Below, in pieces: positions 35,447 to 45,324 of a stretch of 64,000 bases of DNA. The DNA lies in contig CM022376.1 of assembly GCA_011800155.1 (NCBI GenBank), positions 2,170,001 through 2,234,000 on the forward strand. Direction: 5' to 3'. Within the stretch, counting starts at the first letter, position 1; each line of letters begins with the position of its first letter. The DNA is from Flammulina velutipes (taxonomy: Eukaryota; Basidiomycota; Agaricomycetes; Agaricales; Physalacriaceae). Both the position numbers and the translations under genes were made by a program. Below the pieces are notes generated by a model. The model was not told the origin of the DNA and made no database searches. It saw nothing but the letters and a program-made list of their open reading frames with translations.

Positions 35447-37247
35447 TTAATTTGTTCTCGTAGCACTGAAAGGAAACGTCAATTATCACTCTGAAAACTT
35501 TAAAACGAGTAACATACCTCACTAGAGCATGTTGCCCCCCAGCGTCCACTTCTAGAACCACATATTCCTTCATCGTCTTGCTGCGCACTCTCGTTGGTGT
35601 AGCCGCACTCTCCACATCCTTTCCTAACCCAAGTTGAGCTGCAGTGCCCACTCCCCAGGCGTACATACTCCCGTCCTCCGAGCATGCCAGACTATATCTT
35701 GGGCCGGCAGCGATCCCTGTAATCCTCGTCTCCGACACTCGGGAATATGGCGGCAGTGCAGGGGTCGGATCGGACTCGGTAGGCGGGGGAGGAAAAGCGA
35801 TGCGGACGGGTTCCAGTATATGCAAATCGATCTTGAGGTTGGCGAGCTGGGGATCGGAGGTCGTGCAACCGTACTTTTCTGCTAGACGCTGTTTGATGCC
35901 AGGCAGCTCTTGGGCGTGCTTTTGGAGGACTTGGATCATCGCAGGGTGGTCGTTCGCGAGACCTAAAGCATATTCATCGCATCGTCCGCAGCCCCAGACT
36001 TCTCCGTTGCTGAAGAGGAACAGAGTATGGAACTCGCTATAATGAAGGTGAGCATAAGTAGCTGATAGACTGTGGAGGACTTACCCGCAGGCAATAGAGA
36101 CCACTCGAGCTCCGTCATGATGCCTTGGATGAAGTACGCCGATAGCAGTCGGAAGCATGATACTTGAATCTTCTCTGCTAAGTCCCAGCTGATGCATATG
36201 GTTCTGTCCCCAAGCGTAAACAACCCCATCACCATCGACAGCAAAAGATTGGTGAGAACCGGCACCAATAAGCGCGATCCTTTTGAGACCCAGAGGTTCC
36301 GGAGTGAGAGACGTCTGCGGATGCTTGTCAAGTCTGCCTAACTCGCTCCGCTCGCCACATCCCCAAGTAAAAACGAGCCCATCGGTGGTTAATGCTAGGA
36401 CATGGCTAGCTCCACACCGCACCTGGCAAACTCTATGCCGAGAAAGAATTGGATATGACTGAGGATGAAGGGCCTTTTCTGGATGAGTTGGATCGCCATC
36501 GAAACTGGAGTGACCATCTTCGGCCTGATATGGATTGAGGACGCTTTGGAGTGGATGGAAGAACGGCTGCATACCCGAAATGTGCCCCAGATGCGAAGCT
36601 GACCTTGGGATCCGACGACTACGCTCATGCAGTCGCCTGACGCAGCGGTAACCGCGATGAAGTCGCTCCCCAGGCCTTGGACGCGTGCTGGCGTCGATTC
36701 CAGCTTGTCCGAGTCTACGCCTTCGACGTCGTCGGTCTGTCTTCCGAGAGCGAGGTCGTCGTTGGAGCCCCAAGACCAGAGCTGTAAATACATTAGTTTA
36801 CACGAGGGGCATTACGGAATGGCGCACCTGTCCCTTGGCATCAATCAACAAGGTGTGCATGCCACCTGCTGCAAGACACTGGATGCCATCGGTGAAGCCC
36901 TCATGCAGTCGAGGACGAGCGACCTCGTCAAGAACATTGGGGCCAAGACCTAGCTGGCCAGATCCACCTGAGCCATGGACGAAGAGAGTGGTTGGTGCGT
37001 GGGATGCCTTGAGCATCGGTACGCTGTTTGCCATGGATGTACGGGGCCGTTTGGGAGCGGGGATTTCATCGTGCTCCTCACAAATCTTGCGTTTTTTGCC
37101 ATTCTTCAGATCTTGCGCTGGGGTGTGTGGGATGTATTTTGTTGCTCTCGTCGATAGGCCTTGCGTTCGAAGATTGAGAAACTTTGAGCCAACAGGCTCG
37201 TTAGAGATAACGATACTGCAACTGATTGACTTACGACGTTTCGACAT
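35447..37247 (-). CDS. RCC1-repeat protein (regulator of chromosome condensation type)
   Basis: The gene starts at 37247 (MSKRRKS, basic; an in-frame ATG at 37271 is possible) and ends at a TAA at 35447 after a terminal intron (HALVSATRTN). A basic N-terminal region with PAPKRPRTS suggests nuclear targeting. It is followed by a seven-bladed propeller of RCC1 repeats: GSGGSGQLGLGP, LWSWGSNDDLALG, FTWGCGERSELGR, YAWGQNHMHQLGL, a WGCG...EYALGL repeat and YAWGVGTAAQLGLG. In the family's best-known member this fold is the nucleotide exchange factor for the GTPase Ran. Length (about 520 residues) and N-terminal features fit the Ran factor (yeast Prp20 / fission yeast Pim1) better than other RCC1 proteins, but I did not align it. 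It is divergent from ERG25 with about 280 nt between starts. Confidence 0.85.
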
Positions 37248-37524
37248 GTCGGATAGACGACTTTGCCTCACCAGTCAATATAACGGCTAAAAGCGAGCAG
37301 CGAAGAGCACGCCTTCACCGATAACTACGGCTCGTCGTCAGTCGCGTCGACAACGACTACTCCCCGACGCTGCCTACGACGGCGAAGACAGAGAAGATGG
37401 AAGTCAAGACGAAGAGGCAGATGGGACCCGAGAGCGCGTTTGCAGGATTATTACGTAATTTACCCACGAGATTTGCGTAAATTTAAAAAAGTGGAACGAC
37501 CGTGTTTCTTCGCCTTCGACCACG

Positions 37525-38637
37525 ATGATGAACAGCACGTCGACCGTCGCCGACCTGTACGCCGGCACTGACTTCTCGTCTCTTAACTGGTTCGAAACGC
37601 AATGGGCTGCATGGTACATTTGGATTAACAACCCGGTCATTGCGACTGGCCTCATGAGTTTCCTATTGCATGAGGTATGTCCCCACCGTTTCCAGCTTTT
37701 CTCGCGTTAAACTCGTCTAGATTGTCTACTTTGGTCGCAGCATTCCTTGGATTATCATCGACGCCATGCCGTACTTCCGCAAGTGGAAGCTACAGGCGAC
37801 CAAAATTCCTACCCCGCAGGAGCAGTGGGAATGCACCAAACAAGTTTTGTTCGCTCACTTCACCATTGAGCTGCCTACCGTGCGTATTATTTGCGTCGCT
37901 CTGTTTGTTGTCGCCTCACATCATCTCTAGATTTGGCTGTTCCACCCACTGGCAGAGTCCATCGGCATGTCGACGCACCAGGTCCCGCTTCCATCATTGA
38001 AGACCATGGCGCCCCAGGTCTTCTTTTTCTTCTTCTTTGAAGACTTCTTCCATTGGTGTGCGCACCGAGCCCTCCACACGAGTCTCCTGTACAAGCACAT
38101 TCACAAAATTCACCACAAGTACTCTGCGCCTTTCGGCCTCGCAGCAGAGTATGCTCACCCTGCTGAAGTGCTCATCCTTGGTACCGGTACCCTCCTCGGC
38201 CCGCTCATGTATTGCTTCTTTACGCAAGACTTCCACATCGTCACTATGTACGTCTGGATCACCCTGAGGCTTTTCCAAGCCATCGACGCACACAGTGGTT
38301 ATGGTATGTTCGCTCACCCTTTTACATTCGCACACTAACGAACTGTCTAGACTTCCCATGGTCGCTCCAGCACATTCTCCCCTTCTGGTCTGGCGCCGAG
38401 CACCATGACTTCCACCACATGTCCTTCACCAACAACTTTTCCACGTCGTTCCGCTGGTGGGATAGGATATTTGGTACTGATACCAACTACCTCAAGTACC
38501 GGGAGCGTCTTGATGCGGCAAGCAAGCGCTCTGTCGAAGACCGTTTGGACATTGAGCGCGAGCTCCTGGCTCAAGTCGAGAAAGAGGGCATCGAAGCTGA
38601 GAGGGAGGTCGTCAAGAACGCTTCCAAGCGGGATTGA
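37525..38637 (+). CDS. ERG25: C-4 methylsterol oxidase
   Basis: Exons 37525-37674, 37721-37879, 37931-38303 and 38351-38637 give 322 residues. This is an endoplasmic reticulum di-iron oxidase that removes C-4 methyl groups from sterols in ergosterol synthesis. The three histidine clusters of the fatty acid hydroxylase superfamily are present: HRALH, HKIHH and HHDFHH, with the usual spacing. Membrane segments flank them (for example [13 protein letters not shown]), and the C-terminus is a charged helix ([16 protein letters not shown]). The start could equally be the second Met, one codon later. Phases and splice sites are canonical and the gene appears intact. It is a conserved housekeeping gene inside an otherwise rearranged region. 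Confidence 0.93.
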
Positions 38638-39419
38638 AGGGTGGACAGTCTTAACGTTATAGAGCTATACATTTGTTTAATTTGATACCATACTTGGATA
38701 ATTGCTGCATGCGTTATGGACCAACCAACATCAGAGACGTACGTGGTAAATAGCACGAATCTCTTTTTGTATCAGATTTCGTTTCGCGCGTCTATAGCAG
38801 ATTGTTGAGGCTAAGTGCTGGATGGACTTCAAATTGCACGGGGAACAAGGGTGTTATTGATACATGACGCTTGTTGAAGAGGACGCTCAAGAAATTGAAT
38901 ATACGATTGGTTCGCTTGACAATAATCCGCATCTTCGACCGAGATTTTTACTTTTTGTTTCCCGGCGGAGCATTTTGAGCGCGAATATATCCCACTGGAT
39001 GGTCAGTGAATGGCGTCAGCCTCAACACGCTCGTCGATTCCTTGCGCCACACGGATGTCCGGCCCGTGTCATGTTTACTCTCGATCACATGTGCTTCTTG
39101 TCATAAGCTTTCAATGAACTCTAACAGTCAACTCGCCAACAATTCTGTTACCATCTCATGTTACGTGAATATCTTCGCGGACCAATGCCCGTGCTCAGAC
39201 CTCGGACAATGTCTCTCTGAAGCAACAGTCCGTTCCTCGATTTTTACGGGATTGTTATCTCTTATCTTCCTTACCCTCCGCCACGGAATTCATGTCCTAA
39301 CAGTGCAGCGTCTGGTATCGAAAATGCGTTTTGATATGCTGATAAACAAGCTGTACTTCCATCCACACACAATCATGTCATTTCGGTGGCGCAATACCCC
39401 TTTCCAGGTAAACTCGAAT

Positions 39420-40334
39420 ATGCGTCTGCCACAGGAGCTGGTGGAGGAAATTATTTTCTATCTGGACGATGCAACTTCACTTATGGCGTGCACGCGTGTC
39501 TGCTTTGCATGGGTGTCCGCTAGCAGACGTCGCATCTGCCTCAACATCTCTACGCGTGCACGGGCGACGGAGCTACGCGATCTGCTACGCTCTCCCTACG
39601 AGACATTCACGTCCAACGTCACTAAACTCCTCTTGGCCGAACGAGCGCCGGCTTCGGAGAACAACGACCTTGATCCCATGGCACAATATCATCACATTCT
39701 CAGTTTCTTGACATCGAAAGGGGTCAAAATACAACATGCGACTATTGACGAGAAATCGTTACTTGCAAAAATACTCTTCGCCCACTTCCCAAACATACCG
39801 ACACTCTCTTTCATCTTCCTGCCACCTCCTGTCACTATCCCGGTCAACAATGAGACTGAATGCCTCAACTTCTTGCGGATGGTGCAGCCGTTCCATCATA
39901 TACATTCTCTTTCTTTGATTGCAAAAGAAGGTTATCGGTGGGACCTGAAGATTCCGGATTTGAGGTGCGCATCCGGCGGATCGTTGAACATTGCTGTTGT
40001 ACACCTCACGGGAGCGTGGAACCCTTCGTTGACGATATGGCGAGGGTTAGTGACCTTCCAAGGCCGAGAATCCAGACCTTTGACTACAAATGCGAGACCG
40101 CATGTCATGATGGAGTATGTCAGTATGTCCGATGCTCCAAAGGTCCTAACACGTATCCAATGGAACTTGGTAGGATCGTCGAGTCAGCCGTCGGTATGTG
40201 GCCAGCGTCATCTTTATTTTCTGCCTGACATTATAAGTAGTTGCTCAACGGGAACAGCATATAGTCCAGACTCAGATATACAGTCAATCATAATCCATGT
40301 GACAAGAATTGAACCTCAAGGTAGAGGCGTGTAA
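39420..40334 (+). CDS. F-box-like protein
   Basis: An open frame of about 305 codons from ATG 39420. It begins with an F-box-like segment (MRLPQELVEEIIFYLDD, then SLMACTRVCFAWVSASRR), followed by SRRRICLNISTRARATELRDLL and weak leucine-rich stretches (HFPNIPTLSFIFLPPP, FHHIHSLSLIA). The frame stays open upstream to 39006, but that part has poor coding character. An alternative start is at 39375 (MSFRWRN), which would need GTAAAC at 39410 not to be a splice donor. The last 90 codons look less coding-like, so an intron may lie near 40,030. Likely an SCF ubiquitin ligase adaptor. A frameshifted relative lies at 50.9-51.4 kb. Confidence 0.6.
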   Translation: MRLPQELVEEIIFYLDDATSLMACTRVCFAWVSASRRRICLNISTRARATELRDLLRSPYETFTSNVTKLLLAERAPASENNDLDPMAQYHHILSFLTSKGVKIQHATIDEKSLLAKILFAHFPNIPTLSFIFLPPPVTIPVNNETECLNFLRMVQPFHHIHSLSLIAKEGYRWDLKIPDLRCASGGSLNIAVVHLTGAWNPSLTIWRGLVTFQGRESRPLTTNARPHVMMEYVSMSDAPKVLTRIQWNLVGSSSQPSVCGQRHLYFLPDIISSCSTGTAYSPDSDIQSIIIHVTRIEPQGRGV

Positions 40335-40808
40335 AGACACCATGATCAAAATCATAGCGTTTATATCTTATCACGGATTCTAAGACGGGAAATAAGTGGA
40401 GGAACGGCTCGTATTACTTTGTATGATAGCCATGACACAAAGCCCCGCTTCTCTGACTTGTATAGCGGACTCAACGTTTTCCCCTTCGTACGTCGCTAGT
40501 CTTCCTTATCGACTTCTACTACTAGGCGGGTCATAGTTATTGGTCGCTACTTCGTTACGACACCAACACTATCACCCTCATCGTCGAGGCTCAGAATGGA
40601 TTCCTCGAACTATGAGCACCCTCTGAGTGACATTCACTACGCCTCAGGATTCAACCCACTGGCACGTAGGTCGATTTGAGCGGGTAGCTCGACACGTGAT
40701 CGTGTGCCACTTCACATTATGGTTGGCTAATTCAAATTCAAGAAATTGAAACCATAATGAACCACCACTCCGGGTAGACGTTGATTCTGCCTATTCCCAC
40801 TAGCTGTC
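40335..40808. other. intergenic, no supported gene
   Basis: About 470 nt between the F-box gene and the small-protein gene. I saw no repeat ends, splice-linked frames or RNA gene. Confidence 0.4.
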
Positions 40809-41296
40809 ATGCTTCTTGCAGGCTACCTCATCACGCTTGCCGAAGGAAAGAGATTTACCAAAATAGAAGGCTCAATCGACGACCTACATGTTTGTGCGAA
40901 GATCCAGAATAAACTGGACGAGATCATCTCGCGGCGTGGCGGCGCCATGGAGACTATCCAATACCCAAAAGCCATTCCTGATCTCGAGAACAGCGCATTC
41001 ATCGTTGTCTCGGGTGCGATGCCGTTCAGCCATGCGCAATTTGTGGCTCTTGGCCGCGACCACGCGCGACTTCCTCGGCTACCCATCACCCAGAAAACTA
41101 TCAACGTGAAAAAGTATCTCGATATAATCGGTGCGTGTCAACTATTTGACTCGGCATTTATCGGCTAAATGCATTCTTAGGCTTCAAGACTGAGTACATT
41201 GTCTGTTACACCGATGACGATACACTCGTCGATGTGGGAGAACCTCATCCTTATTGCAAGCTTCCCAAGCGCGACCCACTCCACGCCAGAGCATGA
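40809..41296 (+). CDS. small protein of a window-specific family, plus-strand copy
   Basis: Exons 40809-41130 and 41181-41296, with a 50-nt intron, give 145 residues. Family unknown. It is clearly paralogous to the minus-strand gene at 42,031-42,611: both read YPKAIPDLENSAFIVVSG (or WPKAIPDLENS...), QFVALGRDH.RLP.LPIT, then after the intron TEYIVCYTDDD...VG..PY. The minus-strand copy has an extra N-terminal membrane helix; here only GYLIT of its end remains after the ATG, so the true start may lie further upstream or be lost. The second exon matches further fragments at 41.6-41.8, 22.5 and 49.4 kb. Confidence 0.6.
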
Positions 41297-41466
41297 TGAA
41301 GGGGTTGTAGTCGCTAGAATTAACACCTGGAGCCTGAGCATGTTTCACACAGTGTCTTCGCATTCTCTACCATGTGTGAACCAATATCACTCGTCACACC
41401 TGGGTTTGGACAGACCTGGCGGCAGAAGCATGGACTCACAAAGACCCTTTGAACATATGTTCCGTA

Positions 41467-41800
41467 CACTGCATGAATGAAAACATGAATCAGATTCGGA
41501 TATGGATTGGTTTGTTATGCGACAGATAAGTTTGCTGCACTCAGCGACATGTGTTTCCTCCCTGTAAAAAATACCTTGATTCAATGGGTGCGTCAAAACT
41601 GTGATTTACCAAATGTCAACTACAGACATTTAGGTCTCAACGCTGAGTTCCTCACATGCAACACTGGAGATCATCGTGCTAATGTGGGACGACTAAATCC
41701 TTACCGTCCCCGAGGCACAGAGGCAGAAACGTATATTGTTGAGTGTAGCAGGCTCACCCGTCTCGTAAGTTATCATCCCATTCGATGATTTTCATCATGT
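41467..41800 (+). pseudogene. fragments of the small-protein family in both orientations
   Basis: At 41,625-41,770 a CATTTAG acceptor is followed by GLNAEFLTCNTGDHRANVG RLNPY, which matches exon 2 of the flanking small-protein genes (GFKTEYIVCYTDDD..VG..PY). No matching first exon precedes it. At 41,467-41,540 the sequence ATGAAAACATGAATCAGATTCGGAT matches the reverse strand of the same repeat's tail at 22.6 kb, in the opposite orientation. Together they are rearrangement debris between the inverted pair at 40.8 and 42.6 kb. Confidence 0.5.
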
Positions 41801-42030
41801 AACTCTCCCGGATGCTTGACGCCACATTTTGAGAAAAAATTGTAATTGGCATCAGGCGATCACTCAAGCAACCTTTCACACTGGTTCGTTCAGAGGGATT
41901 GAAGAGGTTACCTCTTCTGCCTTCCCAGACTCAGCCGTGACGAACAACGTGGAGTACTATATGGTGTGCAAGAATGTTATTGGTTTGCACATAGTGAAGC
42001 GTGCACATTCCATACGTTGGAGCCCAGCGA

Positions 42031-42611
42031 CTACGACCTCTTCGTCACGTTTGTGGAAGGGAAAGGCCTGCGCTTGTTAAACTTGTGATAAGGATTTGTC
42101 CGCCCCACATTGGAAACATGATCGTCGCCAGTGTAACAGACGATGTACTTAGTTTCGACACCTAGTAAGAATGCAGTCAGTTGACAATGTTCAAGTCAAA
42201 TAGTTGACACGCACGGAGTGAATCAAGATATTTCTTTATATTGAGTGCTTTCGGGGTGATGGGTAGCTGTGGAAGCCGCTCATGGTCGCGGCCAAGAGCC
42301 ACAAACTGCTCCTCGCTGAACGGAGCCACGCCCGAGACAACAATGAACGCACTATTCTCGAGATCGGGAATGGCCTTTGGCCATTGAATAGTCTCCATGG
42401 TGCCGCCACACCTCCCAATCATCTCGTTCAGCGCAGTCTGAATGGTGGCGGAAACGTCCGAGTCGCTGACTGAGCCTTGTACGTTGGTCATTTTCTGCCC
42501 TTCGCTTCGCGTGATGAGATATCCTCCAAGAAGCATTATCACGAGGATGGATGTGATCGTTATGGTTAAAGCTAAGTTACACGGTGTTGGAAAGATACAG
42601 TAAAACATCAC
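42031..42611 (-). CDS. small membrane-anchored protein of the same family, minus-strand copy
   Basis: Exons 42611-42215 and 42161-42031, with a 53-nt intron, give 175 residues. Residues about 10-33 form one hydrophobic helix (NLALTITITSILVIMLLGGYL). The body follows: SDVSATIQTALNEMIGRCGG, WPKAIPDLENSAFIVVSG, EEQFVALGRDHERLPQLPIT. Exon 2 reads VETKYIVCYTGDDHVSNVG. The intron lies at the same codon and phase as in the copy at 40,809. A single-pass protein with its body on one side of a membrane is likely. Function unknown. It is head-to-head with the PD-(D/E)XK gene at 42.8 kb. Confidence 0.65.
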
Positions 42612-42754
42612 GTGATCGGATGCTCGAGCCGATCATCAGCGCTTCAGCACTGAGTCTGACCATTGTTCTCTCGATGAGGCCTCGTGCCTGCGCCTGAAAT
42701 CTTTGTTTTTTTATCCTGAAGTCAAATCCATAGTTCTGCTTCGGATCATGGGCG

Positions 42755-43968
42755 GTGCCTGTTGTTGCGCGTCTTCTTGGGCTGATGACCTGCATCGTGG
42801 CCGCGTCTGAATACATTGTTCTACGTACTTCGTCCTCTGAAAATGCGATATCTACCATGGTTCTCGCTCTAGTCATACTTGTCCTGCATCATCTGACGCC
42901 ACTCTTGACGCCCATTGCGATTTCTCATATTACTAAAGGCGCAGTCGAGTATCAATCTTCATCTCTACACCCCAGGATCATGGCTTCAACCAACGCTGCG
43001 CGAACAGTCGCAACCGCTGTCAATCTCATCTTTGTCGGATCCGTCGTATTGCTTGCCAGCTTTAGCACCGTGCCCCGATGGATCAAAGACGAATTCAACC
43101 GCCTCTTCTCGATGAAGATTCGGTTTGAAAATCACATGTATGGCATCATCAATTGCTTGCTCGTCTGCGCCTACCCGCCCACGGACGACTTCATGGTTTC
43201 ACCTCAGGGTCTCGTACGCCGCGTCCCTCTCACAAGCAACATTCCGTCCGTCGTGGCCTTCGGTGACGTCTCGACAGACCACTATGCGCAGGATAGCTTC
43301 GAGCAACCCTCTCAATTCAGTGAATTGAATAAGTCTGCTTTGGATACGCACGAAATGGAATTCAGCCTCGATATGGACGCGTTCGATTTTAAGCCACAGA
43401 GCGACTCTGGAAGTCACCCCTTCTCTATCCTTCCTCCCGACATCTCCGACACCTCCGTAGATCCGTCTGACGTTTCGATTGACCCGATCGATGGTCATCC
43501 TGTGGCATCTGGCACACGAAAAGGTGAAATTTTATGTCAGTAATAGTTTTTACTAAACGCTAATCACCTCTTTTATTAGGCCAAGAAAAGGACAAGGGCA
43601 TCATCGATTATGTCGTTTACAAACGTGTAGGCCAAGTAGATTCCCATGGCGAGATGCAGTATAGATGGGCAATCGTCGCTGTTATTGAGTTGAAGAGGGA
43701 CAGTCTGTCTGACCTCCAGCAGTACCAGCAGCTCATTCGGTATATGGGGGGTGTTGCTGAGCGCCAGAACGCTGCAGTTGACACATTCAGGGATAGGCGC
43801 CCAACAATCCTGGGCATTCTTCTGACAAATGAGAAGATCAAGTACTGCAGCTTGCTTTCGCACGAGACGAATGCAAAGACTACCGTCTCCGAGACGGTCT
43901 CCTTTGATGCTGACGAGGGCATAGAGCTTTGGAAGTTGGTGCGGAAGAATGCGGTGCAGTGGTCGTGA
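42755..43968 (+). CDS. PD-(D/E)XK nuclease-like protein, possibly membrane-anchored
   Basis: Exons 42755-43523 and 43580-43968, joined in phase 1 by a 56-nt intron, give 385 residues. A later start at 42980 (MASTNAARTV) would give 310. A hydrophobic segment (NLIFVGSVVLLASF) follows the second start; another (MVLALVILVLHHL) lies before it. The middle is acidic and low-complexity (DMDAFDF, SDVSIDPIDG). The C-terminal 130 residues hold a PD-(D/E)XK-type signature: KGIIDYVVYKR (Asp), AIVAVIELKRD (Glu-x-Lys) and QQYQQLIRY (Q..Y helix). It resembles the PD-(D/E)XK proteins that abound in Agaricomycete genomes. There is no AAA part. It is divergent from the small membrane protein at 42,611, with 143 nt between possible starts. 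Confidence 0.6.
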
Positions 43969-45324
43969 CAAGTGGGTCTACATAGACATCGTTCTCAAAA
44001 GAATTGTACTTGTAGCCAGAATATGTAAAAGACGCCACAATCGAGGAAATAGTTTCAGCTGGTCAAGACAGATACTCGTCTCCCATCTTTCTCGAGCGAA
44101 AGAACATTTCCACAATGATGAGCGAAGAAGCAATGGAAGGAACGACTATTATCTTTATATATGTAGTCAGGACGTAGTATGTAGAGATAATCACCCTAAA
44201 TGGCAAGTCCTGTATCAAGGCGAATGCGCAGAATAGTATTACCCATAAGTAGAGGCTGGCGCCCCGTAGCGGAGGCGCCTTCTCAGTCTGAGGACTGGGA
44301 GGTGAACTGATTCGTCATCTAGGGCAACGGCTGAATCCGCCAAGGGGGGAGGATCCGAAGGAATATGAACGAGGTGGGGAAAACTTCAGGTAGCAATTTG
44401 ATGGAGTGGGCCACCGAGTCAAAGGTATGTTCCCTCAGGAAGAAGGGAAATTTCGAAGGAGGATCACAGAACGATTCGGCGACAAGATGGTATCGAAAGG
44501 GGGAAGGATCAACCAATACCGCTTGAGTCGCCAGCACAATGAAGACGTCGTTAGTGTGAGAGAAGACGCGTAATATCAGTATCCCAGCGTTGTCCGAGTG
44601 TTTTCACTGGCAGGTTCCTAGATATGGCACTCGAAACAATGGTAAGAATGTCAAATGAATTTCAGCACTGCAATGAGGAGCTTATTCTGTATACCGGGTC
44701 TAGGATTACGAACACGGCTTACGACCAGATTAAGAGAAAATAAAACGTCATCAGGTAATCAATTCTAATTAGTGCGTTCAAGTTCCACAAGTGGTACCAC
44801 CCACGTACTATTATAGTTTGCCGCACTTGTAGTATAGAGGCAATGGGGCCGAAGCCTTTGGAAAGAGGTTGCGCTATACATACTCAGCACTCAGTAACGA
44901 GCGAACTGCGTGCAAAAACCACGTACCATTCAAATCTGATTTCATGGCCTGTACTTCCCAGTGCTGCGACGGTCTTGAGCGAGATAAACAATAACGCCCA
45001 TATCTTGGAAATGAAAGTTCTATAGAGAGAGGTCACTGATGCGCACGTTCGAGGAAAATCGATGCCGGCAAATGTCGGATGTCGTTTGCGCCACACGCGC
45101 ACCAATCACACTGAAAAAAGTGATGAGAATGCCACTCCGTGAGCTGTCTCAAAGTTGCCTCTCTAAAACTCCCGCTTCCGGTTGCAAGATGAGATTCAGT
45201 GTCCCAAACCACTATGACGGCCGGGCCGGTTCTATCCGGTATACTTTCTCAGGCAGAAGAGATTGCACGACTCTTCTCTATTTGACTCCATTACTGCAAA
45301 ACGATACTTGTGCAATACTAGTCG
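43969..45324. other. gene-poor stretch with one orphan exon-like frame
   Basis: On the minus strand at 44,319-44,570 the frame reads HTNDVFIVLATQAVLVDP, then FRYHLVAESFCDPPSKFPFF. Its composition is coding-like, but no splice partners or domain were found. A plus-strand frame at 45,039-45,344 lies immediately before the kinase and could be an unrecognised upstream exon. Nothing else is supported. Confidence 0.35.

Noticed and set aside
39006..39419. Upstream extension of the F-box gene's open frame
   Set aside because: The frame is open but composition is poor and the F-box motif begins normally at Met 39420; the extension is more likely 5' flank.
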